Positions 16,035-23,597 of a stretch of 39,647 bases of DNA are shown here, piece by piece (within the stretch, counting starts at the first letter, position 1; each line of letters opens with the position of its first letter). This DNA comes from Candidatus Zixiibacteriota bacterium (GTDB lineage: Bacteria > Zixibacteria > MSB-5A5 > DSPP01). Location of the stretch: NCBI GenBank assembly GCA_022614805.1, contig JAKEHY010000011.1:1-39647 (forward strand), given 5' to 3'. The notes beneath the pieces are model-generated. The model searched no databases. It saw only the letters and a program-made list of their open reading frames with translations, and was not told the origin of the DNA. Position numbers and translations under genes: made by a program.

Positions 16035-16161
16035 TTCGGAAATAGCCCGTCTTTCGCCCTCGGCTTAACTCATTATGTTCAAGCCGTTTCCGGCCAGTTC
16101 GCCCACCGTATTCGCCTGGCACAGTCTTTGATTCATTCTCGTTTGGAGGGGAAAAAAGACT

Positions 16162-16326
16162 ATGTGTCCCCTCCGAACGCTCGGGCAGGTTCTGTTTTCC
16201 CTTCTTGTCCTGCTGATTTTCACTCCCTCCCGTTTGAACGCCGGTTTCTGGAGCAGCTACCCGCGAGATGGAAGATTCAAACATCTCCCGAGCCGGGCGG
16301 GTATGTGGTATTACCTTATCTTTTAA
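16162..16326 (+). CDS. Possible 54-residue secreted mini-protein
   Basis: ATG 16162 to TAA 16326 encodes a peptide with a clear signal sequence (TLGQVLFSLLVLLIFTPSRLNA, about residues 6-27, cleavage near LNA-GF). It is followed by about 27 residues rich in Trp, Tyr, Phe and Arg (GFWSSYPRDGRFKH). The Shine-Dalgarno site GGAGGGG lies ten bases upstream and a terminator-like hairpin begins 20 bases after the stop, so this small frame is bracketed like a real transcription unit. No homologue is recognised. It could also be the residue of a longer broken gene, since the mature part ends abruptly in a hydrophobic WYYLIF. Confidence 0.45.
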   Translation: MCPLRTLGQVLFSLLVLLIFTPSRLNAGFWSSYPRDGRFKHLPSRAGMWYYLIF

Positions 16327-16345
16327 GCTTTTTTTCAGCGGGCAA

Positions 16346-16378
16346 GGGGTCCAGCTGTGGGCGGGCCCCTTTTCTTTT
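16346..16378 (+). terminator. Terminator after the 54-residue mini-gene
   Basis: GGGGTCC (16346-16352) pairs with GGGCCCC (16363-16369), with one G-T pair, and is followed by TTTTCTTTT. It sits before the hutI promoter and so isolates hutI from upstream transcription. Confidence 0.6.
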
Positions 16379-16403
16379 GCTTTCAGGTCCAAAACTCTAT
16401 ATT
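16375..16403 (+). promoter_or_regulatory. Promoter of hutI
   Basis: TTTTGC (16375-16380), a 17-base spacer and TATATT (16398-16403). The ATG follows ten bases after the -10 box, leaving a leader of only about three bases. Confidence 0.45.
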
Positions 16404-16413
16404 CGACCGGGCG

Positions 16414-17673
16414 ATGACACAGAAACTTCTCATTGAAAATATCGGCCAATTGATAACGTGCGCCGGGGGAAGGAAAGGCCCGGTTGCGGGAGAATTTGAG
16501 AAAGCCTTGGGTGTGAGAAAAGGGGGTTGTCTGGCCGTCGAAGGCGGCCGAGTTGTGGCTATAGGGGAAAGGGAGCGCGTAGTCCGTCAGTTGAGTCCCG
16601 GCGATTTTGAAAGCGTAGATGCGGAAGGGGGATTGGTCACGCCCGGCCTGGTGGATTGCCACACCCACCCCGTGTTTGCCGGCGACCGCAAGGAGGAATT
16701 TGAATTACGCAATCAGGGGGCTTCGTACGAGGCGATTGCCCGGAGGGGGGGCGGGATTTTTTCCACGGTGCGGGCCACCCGGCAGGCTTCGGCCGAAAAG
16801 TTGGAAAAACTTTTCCTGCAGCGACTCACCCGCTTCCTTGCTGCAGGCACCACCACGCTCGAAGCCAAATCGGGCTACGGGCTTTCGTATGAAGATGAAT
16901 TGAAGATACTGGAGGTTATCCGGCAGTCCTCCGGCCGGCAGCCGGTGGAACTGGTTCCGACTTTTTTGGGCGCCCACACCGTGCCGCCGGAGTTCAAGAA
17001 CAAAAGGAAAGACTACGTGTGGCTTTTGACGGAGCGGCTGTTGCCGGAGGTGGCCAGTCGGAGACTGGCACTCTTCTGTGACGTTTTCGTCGAGAAAATT
17101 GCGTTCCGATATGCCGAGGCAAAAGAGATTCTTCTGGCCGGGAAAAAGCGGGGGCTTTTGCCCAAACTGCACGCCGACCAGTTGACCAACGGAAGCGGCG
17201 GGAAATTGGCCGCCGAAGTGGAGGCGGTTTCGGCCGACCACTTGGAGCATTTGTCCCCCTCGGGCGTCAAGGCGCTGAAAAAGTCCGGTACCATGGCCGT
17301 TTTGCTCCCCTCCGCCGCCTTTTATCTGCGCTCCCCAAAAGCCCCGCCGGTGAAAAAACTTTTGACGGCCAACGTACCCATCGCACTGGCCACCGATTTC
17401 AATCCCGGCACCTCCCCCAACTATTCGCTCGTTTTCACGATGACCCTGGCCTGCGTGGAGTGGGGTTTTTCGGCCGCGCAGGCGCTTTTGGCGGTTACCC
17501 GCAATTCCGCCTTTGCATTGGGCAAGGGTTCGGAATTAGGGTGCCTGTCAGAAGGAAAACAGGCCGATTTAATCATCTGGGGGGCGCAGGACTACCGGGA
17601 ACTTTCTTATTATACCGGCGCCCAGCTGGCCCGAACGGTGGTAAAAAAGGGAAGGGTGGTATGGAAAAGTTAA
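16414..17673 (+). CDS. hutI: Imidazolonepropionase
   Basis: A 419-residue amidohydrolase that opens 4-imidazolone-5-propanoate to N-formimino-glutamate, the third step of histidine breakdown. Motifs include the metal-binding VDCHTHPVFAGDR, GGGIFSTVRATR, TTLEAKSGYGL, FLGAHTVPPEF, LPKLHADQLTNGSGG and ATDFNPGTSPNYS. The ATG at 16414 gives a normal N-terminus; the frame is open further upstream but that part is a promoter/terminator region. No other hut genes (hutH, hutU, hutF/G) lie nearby. It overlaps lptE by 13 bases, which is an unusual partner. Confidence 0.95.
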   Translation: MTQKLLIENIGQLITCAGGRKGPVAGEFEKALGVRKGGCLAVEGGRVVAIGERERVVRQLSPGDFESVDAEGGLVTPGLVDCHTHPVFAGDRKEEFELRNQGASYEAIARRGGGIFSTVRATRQASAEKLEKLFLQRLTRFLAAGTTTLEAKSGYGLSYEDELKILEVIRQSSGRQPVELVPTFLGAHTVPPEFKNKRKDYVWLLTERLLPEVASRRLALFCDVFVEKIAFRYAEAKEILLAGKKRGLLPKLHADQLTNGSGGKLAAEVEAVSADHLEHLSPSGVKALKKSGTMAVLLPSAAFYLRSPKAPPVKKLLTANVPIALATDFNPGTSPNYSLVFTMTLACVEWGFSAAQALLAVTRNSAFALGKGSELGCLSEGKQADLIIWGAQDYRELSYYTGAQLARTVVKKGRVVWKS

Positions 17674-18161
17674 ACGGAAAAATCGGACGGTTCGGGGCGG
17701 CGGCATTTTTCTTGGTCAGTATCTCCTGCGGGCCCTACTCCTTCAACCCGGGAGGGGCGGGAGCCAAAAGCATCGCCATCCCGCTTTTTGAAAATGAGAC
17801 CACCCAGTTTGGAGTGCGGGAAGCTTTGACCGACTCCGTTTCCTTTCGTTTTTTGAGCGATAACACCCTGAAAATAGCTCCCGCTGGCACGGCCGAGCTC
17901 CTGCTTTCCGGAACCATCCTCCGCTACGAACGGCTGCCCCACACCTTCGACGCCAGCCAGCAGGTGAAGCAGTACGTGGTCAACGTATGGGCCAAAGTCT
18001 CGGTGGTCAACCAGAAGGATAAAAAAACGGTCTGGGAAGCGGAGGAGCTTCTGGGCTTCGGCATTTACGACGCTCTCTCCGAAACCGAGGAGGAGGGCAA
18101 GGCCCGGGCCGTGGCCAAACTGGCGGAAGATATTGTCAACCGGACTGTGCGGGGCTGGTAG
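17661..18161 (+). CDS. lptE: LptE-like LPS-assembly lipoprotein
   Basis: A 166-residue lipoprotein with lipobox LVSISC (Cys23), then YSFNPGGAGAKSIAIPLFEN and TTQFGVREALTDSV, a pattern typical of LptE-family proteins outside Proteobacteria. LptE plugs the LptD barrel and helps insert lipopolysaccharide in the outer membrane. The ATG at 17661 lies inside the 3' end of hutI with AAGGG seven bases before it, whereas the longer open frame upstream is in hutI sequence. A weakly conserved family, so the call rests on length, lipobox and the IAIPxFxN...E..LTD.. pattern. Confidence 0.8.
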   Translation: MEKLNGKIGRFGAAAFFLVSISCGPYSFNPGGAGAKSIAIPLFENETTQFGVREALTDSVSFRFLSDNTLKIAPAGTAELLLSGTILRYERLPHTFDASQQVKQYVVNVWAKVSVVNQKDKKTVWEAEELLGFGIYDALSETEEEGKARAVAKLAEDIVNRTVRGW

Positions 18162-18320
18162 GAATTATCGGGCGGTATCGGATGGACAAAAAACAGAGCG
18201 GGATTGGATGGAATTTCGGGAGAATGGAACGGTCGGAGGTTTCTTTATGATTTCGGGCACCTTTCTTCAGATTATCGGAAAGAAAACAAGCGAAACCGAA
18301 AGCGTCTGGCCCTCCACCCC

Positions 18321-18349
18321 TTGACTTCCCCTTTGGCTTTGTTGAGATT
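18321..18349 (+). promoter_or_regulatory. Promoter of nadA-thiD
   Basis: TTGACT (18321-18326), a 17-base spacer and GAGATT (18344-18349). The ATG of nadA begins nine bases after the -10 box, so any leader is about two bases. The -10 match is weak. Confidence 0.4.
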
Positions 18350-18358
18350 ATTGAAAGT

Positions 18359-19456
18359 ATGACCACTTTCGCCGCCAAGACCTTAGTGTCCCAGGAATAC
18401 AAGGCCCTTCCGCCGGAGGTGCTGAAGGCCAAAATCGCCCGGAAGAAAAGTGAATGGGGAAAGAAGCTGGTGATTTTGATGCACCACTATCAGCGCAAGG
18501 AAATCGTCCCCTTTGGCGACCATTTGGGCGACTCCTTTGGTCTGTCCCAAAAAGCGGCCGCGGAGGTGGAAGCCCGGCACATCGTTTTTTGCGGCGTGCA
18601 TTTTATGGCCGAATCGGCCGACATTCTGGCCCGGCCGGAACAGCACGTCTACTTGCCCAACCCCTACGCCGGCTGCCCGATGGCCGATATGGCCCAGATT
18701 GAAGACGTTTTCTTCGCTTGGGACGAAATTTCCCGCCTGGTGCCGGCCGATGAAATCACGCCCGTCTCGTATATGAACTCCGCCGCCGTTTTAAAGGCCT
18801 TTTGCGGCAAAAACGGCGGCATCGTCTGCACCTCCTCCAACGTCACCAAGGCCTTCAACTGGGCGCTCTCGCAACGGCCCAAAATTTTCTTCTTCCCGGA
18901 TGAAAATCTGGGGTTGAACGCGGCGCGGATGCTGAAATACGACCCGGCCGACATCATCGTCTGGGATTTCAAAAAGGAACGGGGGGGCAACACCCCGGAG
19001 CAAATCAAAAAAGCCCGCTTGATTTTGTGGAAGGGATACTGCCACGTACATACCAACTTCCGGCCGGAGCATATCGAAGAAATGCGCACCCGCCACCCCG
19101 GCGTCAAAATCGTCGTCCATCCGGAATGCATCCCGGAAGTGGTGGAGAAAGCGGACGCCTTCGGTTCGACCAACTTTATCGTAAACTATGTGAAGGAACA
19201 ACCTCCCGGCTCGGTCATCGCCATCGGAACGGAATTGAATTTAGTCTCCCGGCTGGCGGACGAACATCCGGATAAAAAGATTTTGGACCTCTCCGGCCAG
19301 ACTTGTCCCATCTGCGTCAATATGTTCCGCACCACCCTGGCCGATTTGGCTTTCACGCTCGACTGTCTGGGGGAAGTGAACGAAATCATCGTAGAAGAGG
19401 ATATAAAAAAAGACGCGCTTTTGGCTTTAAATAGGATGCTTGAGTTCCTGAAGTGA
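18359..19456 (+). CDS. nadA: Quinolinate synthase
   Basis: A 365-residue NadA of the longer subtype. It condenses iminoaspartate with dihydroxyacetone phosphate to quinolinate, the first committed step of NAD synthesis. The probable 4Fe-4S ligands are Cys106 (YAGCPMAD), Cys228 (GYCHVHTNF) and a cysteine of GQTCPIC (316/319). Substrate residues include MHHYQRKEI, MNSAA, TSSN and VHPEC. nadB and nadC are not in the window. The stop overlaps the thiD start by four bases (GTGA), showing coupling. Confidence 0.96.
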   Translation: MTTFAAKTLVSQEYKALPPEVLKAKIARKKSEWGKKLVILMHHYQRKEIVPFGDHLGDSFGLSQKAAAEVEARHIVFCGVHFMAESADILARPEQHVYLPNPYAGCPMADMAQIEDVFFAWDEISRLVPADEITPVSYMNSAAVLKAFCGKNGGIVCTSSNVTKAFNWALSQRPKIFFFPDENLGLNAARMLKYDPADIIVWDFKKERGGNTPEQIKKARLILWKGYCHVHTNFRPEHIEEMRTRHPGVKIVVHPECIPEVVEKADAFGSTNFIVNYVKEQPPGSVIAIGTELNLVSRLADEHPDKKILDLSGQTCPICVNMFRTTLADLAFTLDCLGEVNEIIVEEDIKKDALLALNRMLEFLK

Positions 19457-20241
19457 AGAAATTCCCCACCTGCCTGACCGTCGCCGGTTCCGATTCGGGC
19501 GGCGGGGCCGGCGTTCAGGCCGACTTAAAAACCTTCGCCGCCTTAAAAGTCTTCGGCACCTCCGTCGTCACTGCCGTGACCGCGCAGAATACCCGCGAGG
19601 TTTTGGATAGCTGCCCGCTTTATCCGGAGGAGGTCGAAAGCCAGCTGGAGGCGATTTTCGACGATTTCAACGTGAAGGCAATCAAGACCGGAATGCTGGC
19701 GGATGGCGACATCGTTTCGGTGGTAGCCCGCAAGCTGAAGGCCGAAAGGGTCAAAAACTTGGTCGTAGACCCGGTTCTGGTGGCCAAATCGGGCGCACGG
19801 CTTTTGACGGCCGAGGGAGCCGAAGTGCTGGTGAAAAAGCTTTTTCCGCTGGCGGCCTTGATTACCCCCAATCTGCCCGAAGCAGAAGCGCTTTCCGGGA
19901 TGAAAATAAGAGCCGACGAAGATTACCGCAAAGCGGCCGAGAAGCTTTTGGGCTTCGGCCCCCGCGCGGTGGTGATTAAAGGTGGACACCGCAAGGGGGA
20001 CGCCAACGATTTTTTCTTTGATGGAAAAAAGGCGGTCTGGCTCAAGGCCAGACGCGCCAAAATGAAAGCCGTCCACGGCTCCGGCTGCATTTTTTCCGCC
20101 GCCATCTGCGCCAATCTGGCCAAGGGGAAACCACTTTTGGCTTCGGTAAGAACGGCCAAGGGTTTTATGAACCGGCTTTTGCACTCCCCTTTCAAGCCCG
20201 GCCGCGGCCACTGGGTGACCGACCCGATGTTACGGAGTTAA
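19453..20241 (+). CDS. thiD: Hydroxymethylpyrimidine/phosphomethylpyrimidine kinase
   Basis: A 262-residue ribokinase-fold enzyme that phosphorylates HMP and HMP-P for thiamine synthesis. Motifs are TVAGSDSGGGAGVQADLKTF, VKAIKTGML, DPVLVAKSG, TPNLPEAEAL, VVIKGGH and the anion-hole/catalytic HGSGCIFSAAI. The GTG start overlaps the nadA stop. The last 22 codons (NRLLHSPFKPGRGHWVTDP onward) are duplicated, with 12 changes in 65 bases, at 21489-21553 beyond the cassette. The gene is therefore complete, but its 3' end may have been supplied by the inserted DNA. Confidence 0.95.
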   Translation: MKKFPTCLTVAGSDSGGGAGVQADLKTFAALKVFGTSVVTAVTAQNTREVLDSCPLYPEEVESQLEAIFDDFNVKAIKTGMLADGDIVSVVARKLKAERVKNLVVDPVLVAKSGARLLTAEGAEVLVKKLFPLAALITPNLPEAEALSGMKIRADEDYRKAAEKLLGFGPRAVVIKGGHRKGDANDFFFDGKKAVWLKARRAKMKAVHGSGCIFSAAICANLAKGKPLLASVRTAKGFMNRLLHSPFKPGRGHWVTDPMLRS

Positions 20242-20371
20242 CGTAAAATATCTGTAGATAATCTTTAACTCATTACAGGAGTTGGGATTTGAATCAAGCC
20301 GATGAACGGCTCGACGATAACCCTCATAATCTTTTTTCAGATAACAAAATACGCCAAATCGGAAACTTAAC
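20242..20371. other. Left flank of the cassette, no gene
   Basis: A+T-rich spacer between the thiD stop and the cassette promoter. A short reverse-strand frame (20466-20230) has no ribosome binding site. The sequence GATTCAAATCCC on the reverse strand resembles a tRNA T-arm but no cloverleaf can be folded around it. Confidence 0.4.
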
Positions 20372-20400
20372 TTGACAGAGCGACCTTCTGCCTTTATACT
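20372..20400 (+). promoter_or_regulatory. Near-consensus promoter of the cassette gene
   Basis: TTGACA (20372-20377), exactly 17 bases, then TATACT (20395-20400). This is the best promoter match in the window on the plus strand. It fixes the start codon downstream, at ATG 20426, behind AAAGCAGGA. Confidence 0.8.
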
Positions 20401-20425
20401 TTCGAATGGTAATAAAGCAGGAATT

Positions 20426-21478
20426 ATGCGGATTCGAACCTTCAGAAAATCTCCGGTTTCCATCATTCTTTTTTTCTTGACCGGGTTGATTGCCGTTATG
20501 CCTTACCAGTTAGGAAATGCCCAGCTTAGTCAGGCTGACAAAGAAGCATTAGCGAAGAAGGGTTCTTTGGGCGTGAGTACAGACTTGGGCGACCCCGCGT
20601 TTTACCGGGGTTTATCCGAAGAGGAAGCAAGCCGAATGATTGAGTTTTCCAAAATCATCAATTTTGGTGCAAGAAGGATAAAGCGGAATTTAGATGCTGA
20701 AGAGTTGCAGGCGAGGTTGACTGCGTTTGTACATGCGGTTTTCAGCGACAGCGCTCGTAGTAACCCTTGGACGGTAAAAGAAAAGTTAAAACTCTGGCGT
20801 TTCCAATCAGAGGCGGAAAAGTTGGGTTTGTTTGTGTTTGAATCCGAGAGAGAGAAGCAGTATTTGCAAGAAATTTTGAAAACCCCAATACTTGATGAAA
20901 ATGACCTGGCTCAAATTGAATGGCCTATAATGCCTATGAAAGGCAGATCTGTTTATCCGGAGGACCCAGAATATCCGGGATTAACAGAATTGGAGGCCGC
21001 AAAAATAAAAGAGTGGAAACAGCGAATACAAGATGACAGTGTATCATATTCAACCAAGAAAGCCGAGCTTCAAGAAAGGCAGTTACAGCGATTACTCCGT
21101 ACTACGGATTCCAAAGGCGCAATTAAGGAAAGTAAGAGCACTAATCTAGGAGACCCAAAATTCTATCGGGGCTTAACGCAAGCCGAAGTGGATAGGCTTT
21201 TTAGATTCACGGAAATACTTTTTGGTGATACGACCTCCTCTCCAGAGGCCTTGGAGCTAAAACGAAGTTTGGAAAGATTTTTGATTGAATCTTTTGCTGA
21301 TACGGCCAGGACTTTTGGCTGGACAAAAGAAGAAAAATTAAAGCTAAACCAATTTCGACAAAAAGCCCAGGAATTAGGGCTTCTAACGCTTGATACTATG
21401 GAAAAGAGAACAGAGGCTTGGCGCAAAATTAAACAGGAGCAACGGTCTAAAGCAAATAAGGAAGTAAAAGTGAAATAG
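20426..21478 (+). CDS. Exported protein with an internally repeated ~85-residue module (cassette gene)
   Basis: A 350-residue protein of unknown function. It has a signal peptide (SIILFFLTGLIAVMPYQLGNAQ, about residues 12-33). Residues 54-137 and 241-323 are clear repeats: LGDPAFYRGLSEEEASRM against LGDPKFYRGLTQAEVDRL, then SDSARSNPWTVKEKLKLW against ADTARTFGWTKEEKLKLN, ending EKLGLFVFE against QELGLLTLD. A shortened third unit (EDPEYPGLTELEAAKIKEW) sits at about 180-198. The protein is helical and charged, ending KANKEVKVK. Base composition is visibly richer in A+T than both neighbours, with codons such as TTA, AAA and AGA common. It has its own strong promoter and lies between two copies of the thiD 3' end, so it was probably acquired. 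No family is recognised. Confidence 0.8.
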   Translation: MRIRTFRKSPVSIILFFLTGLIAVMPYQLGNAQLSQADKEALAKKGSLGVSTDLGDPAFYRGLSEEEASRMIEFSKIINFGARRIKRNLDAEELQARLTAFVHAVFSDSARSNPWTVKEKLKLWRFQSEAEKLGLFVFESEREKQYLQEILKTPILDENDLAQIEWPIMPMKGRSVYPEDPEYPGLTELEAAKIKEWKQRIQDDSVSYSTKKAELQERQLQRLLRTTDSKGAIKESKSTNLGDPKFYRGLTQAEVDRLFRFTEILFGDTTSSPEALELKRSLERFLIESFADTARTFGWTKEEKLKLNQFRQKAQELGLLTLDTMEKRTEAWRKIKQEQRSKANKEVKVK

Positions 21479-21488
21479 AGCCTTATAT

Positions 21489-21553
21489 ACCGGCTTCTGA
21501 ATTCCCTGTTTAAGCCCGGCCGCGGTCACTGGGTGGCCGACCCGGTTTTATAG
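21489..21553 (+). pseudogene. Second, diverged copy of the thiD 3' end
   Basis: These 65 bases match 20171-20235 at 53 of 65 positions, including an identical 14-base run (20194-20207 and 21512-21525). Read in the thiD frame they encode YRLLNSLFKPGRGHWVADPVL then TAG, so changes are mostly silent or conservative and the piece evolved under selection as a thiD end. It stops 10 bases before the stop of the convergent diguanylate cyclase gene, the spacing expected for an original thiD terminus. Best read as the displaced end of thiD or an attachment-site duplicate. Confidence 0.8.
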
Positions 21554-21563
21554 CTCCGTTAAA

Positions 21564-23126
21564 TTAAATCGCGCAGACTAAATTCCGGCCGCTCCCCTTG
21601 GCCCGGTAGAGGGCCTGGTCGGCCACCCGCACGATTTCGTGCTCGGGGTGGCCGTTTTCCGGGTAGGTGGTGATGCCGACCGAGACCGTGGTGCGCATTT
21701 CCGGAATTCCGCGCATCCCACCGAATATGGTTTCCGCGACCATCGAACGAATCCGCTCCCCGATGATAAAAGCGTCCCGCTTGTCGGTCTGGGGTAAAAT
21801 AATGGCGAACTCCTCCCCGCCGTAGCGGGCCAAAACGTCCGTGTCCCGGATGCAGCGCTCGATGACCTTCACCAGTTCGCGCAAGACCACGTTGCCGGCC
21901 TGGTGTCCGTGGCGGTCGTTGGTTTTTTTGAAATAGTCGATGTCAATCATTATCAGGGACACCGGCTGGCGGTAGCGGCGGGACCGCTTGACTTCGTCGT
22001 CGAGTTTGGCGGAAAAGTAGCGGTAGTTGTAAATGCCGGTCAACGGGTCGACGATGGACATTTCCTCCATGCTCTTATGCATACTGGCGTTTTCCAAGGC
22101 CATCGCCGCCGAGTTGGCCAGAATGGAGAAAGTTTTTTGGTCCTTATCCAAAAAACCTCCCACGTTCCGGCTATCGGCTGCCAGCACGCCGATGACCGAA
22201 CCGCGCGCGGTCATCGGCACCACCATTTGCGAACGGGCTCCCCGCAACCCGGGGACGTAGAGGGGGTCCAGTTCGGTATCGAACACCCGTTCCCCCCGTC
22301 CGGTTCGAACCACGCGCCCGATGATCCCTTCCAGTTCCACTCCGACCGGCTCTTTGTAGATTTTCTTTTCTCCAAATTCCATCTTGGCCTTTAAAAACAG
22401 CCGGTTCTCCTGTGCGTTTAAAAGCAAAACGTCGCAGGTCTGATATCCCAAAACCCGCCGGGTGATGTTTAAAATTTCGTCCAGCACTTCATCCATATTA
22501 TGAATTTCTCCCAATGCCCGGCTGGTTTCATACATCGTTTCCAATTGCGTTTGCGAGCGCTCCAGTTCGCTCGTGCGTTCGTTCAGGGTGTCCAGGGCGC
22601 GCAACAATCTTTCCTCCGAAGCCTTCAGGTAGCGCGAGATAACCCCCACCGCCATGGCGGAAAACCAGAAAAGGGCAACCCGAACGGCCAGTTCTCCCGG
22701 GTAAGCCCCTTCCGGCAAGGGGTGATTGGCGATGGTGTAGAAGACGGTGGCAAAGGTGGCCAGCACCAGCCCAAAGCGAAGGTTGTAATAAAAGGCTCCA
22801 AACGATATGGCCAGGTAGTAAAGAAGGTAAAATCCGGAGGAAAACCCGCCGGTGGCATGCGCCAGCGTGGTGATGAAAGCCAAATCGAAAAACGCAGTGC
22901 CCTGATAGAACCAATCGCGGGAGAATTTTTTCCAATGCGAAAAAAGATAAAGCAGCAGCAGGTGGAGAACAAAGGCGACCAAAAGCCCGCGGACCAAAAG
23001 GAGGTTGAAAGCCTGGTCCTGCACCCAGACGGTCCAGAGGGCAATTCCCAGGGCTGTGGCAGCCCGGCTGGTGATAAAAATCGAGTCGACCTTGGAAAAC
23101 AAGGCCTTGGTTATCCGCTCGCGCAT
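21564..23126 (-). CDS. Membrane-bound GAF-GGDEF diguanylate cyclase
   Basis: A 520-residue protein that makes the second messenger c-di-GMP. The N-terminal part has about five to six membrane helices (residues 20-165, for example LLVRGLLVAFVLHLLLLYLF and FGLVLATFATVFYTI). Then come a coiled-coil (EERLLRALDTLNERTSELER), a GAF domain (about 205-345) and a GGDEF domain with DPLTGIYNYRYF and active-site GGEEF at 436-440. An RDTD motif at 427-430, five residues before it, is the product-inhibition I-site. All cyclase residues look intact. The start at 23126 has a GGGG sequence just upstream. The GAF ligand is unknown. Confidence 0.95.
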   Translation of the reverse strand: MRERITKALFSKVDSIFITSRAATALGIALWTVWVQDQAFNLLLVRGLLVAFVLHLLLLYLFSHWKKFSRDWFYQGTAFFDLAFITTLAHATGGFSSGFYLLYYLAISFGAFYYNLRFGLVLATFATVFYTIANHPLPEGAYPGELAVRVALFWFSAMAVGVISRYLKASEERLLRALDTLNERTSELERSQTQLETMYETSRALGEIHNMDEVLDEILNITRRVLGYQTCDVLLLNAQENRLFLKAKMEFGEKKIYKEPVGVELEGIIGRVVRTGRGERVFDTELDPLYVPGLRGARSQMVVPMTARGSVIGVLAADSRNVGGFLDKDQKTFSILANSAAMALENASMHKSMEEMSIVDPLTGIYNYRYFSAKLDDEVKRSRRYRQPVSLIMIDIDYFKKTNDRHGHQAGNVVLRELVKVIERCIRDTDVLARYGGEEFAIILPQTDKRDAFIIGERIRSMVAETIFGGMRGIPEMRTTVSVGITTYPENGHPEHEIVRVADQALYRAKGSGRNLVCAI

Positions 23127-23545
23127 ACCCCGCTTTAGCTTTCGCTCAAGCTCCGCCCTCCGGGCACCGGTTACCCCGTTCCATATTTCTTGGTCATCTC
23201 TTTCTGCGTGGTTTGATTAACCAAACCCTTGCAGTTTCAAGTACCTCACACATACTTCTCCTACGCAGACAACCTGCCCCTTGAGAAAAGCTCTAAAAAG
23301 GCGCAGCTTCCCCCTCGGGCGCACCTTGCCCGCTGTTCGTTTTATCGGCAGAAGTGTTGAATTATTAAGGGGTTACAAGTCGGGGTGAGGGATAATTCCC
23401 ATACTTGGAGAATGCACGAATATCCCATATCCCCCAAATCCAATTACGGGATTTGGCTCCGATTGCAAAATGCGGCCCCTTTCGGCCCAATAACGGCAGC
23501 CACGAAAAATGTGGGCACGGGGGAGGGGGGTTGAGAATTATTCTG
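23127..23545. other. Intergenic region with inverted repeats, no gene seen
   Basis: Two perfect inverted repeats stand out. GGTTTG-ATTAAC-CAAACC at 23210-23227 lies about 85 bases before the cyclase start and could be an operator. CCAAATCC-N7-GGATTTGG is at 23434-23456. A short reading frame at 23405-23593 lacks a ribosome binding site and protein-like composition. Confidence 0.45.
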
Positions 23546-23573
23546 TTGTCAGAGCGATTCCGGGGATTATATT
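23546..23573 (+). promoter_or_regulatory. Promoter of the PorV-like gene
   Basis: TTGTCA (23546-23551), 16 bases, TATATT (23568-23573). A short leader with GGAGTGATAAA precedes the ATG at 23598. Confidence 0.65.
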
Positions 23574-23597
23574 GTAAGAGATTGATGGAGTGATAAA

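Noticed and set aside
16118-16133. Sigma-54-like promoter TGGCAC-N5-TTGAT before the 54-residue mini-gene
   Set aside because: The invariant GC of the -12 element is GA here, and the predicted transcript start would fall on the ribosome binding site. The TTGGCATGG segments at 4091 and 4933 also lack a -12 GC.
20280-20330. tRNA-like T-arm (GATTCAAATCCC) on the reverse strand at the cassette edge
   Set aside because: No acceptor stem or anticodon arm can be folded around it and the T-stem does not pair, so it is not claimed as a tRNA remnant.
20231-21559. Terminal inverted repeats (ACGGAG at the left, CTCCGT at the right) bounding the cassette
   Set aside because: Only six bases match and their position relative to the thiD tails is inconsistent, so chance is likely; the thiD tail duplication is the stronger boundary signal.
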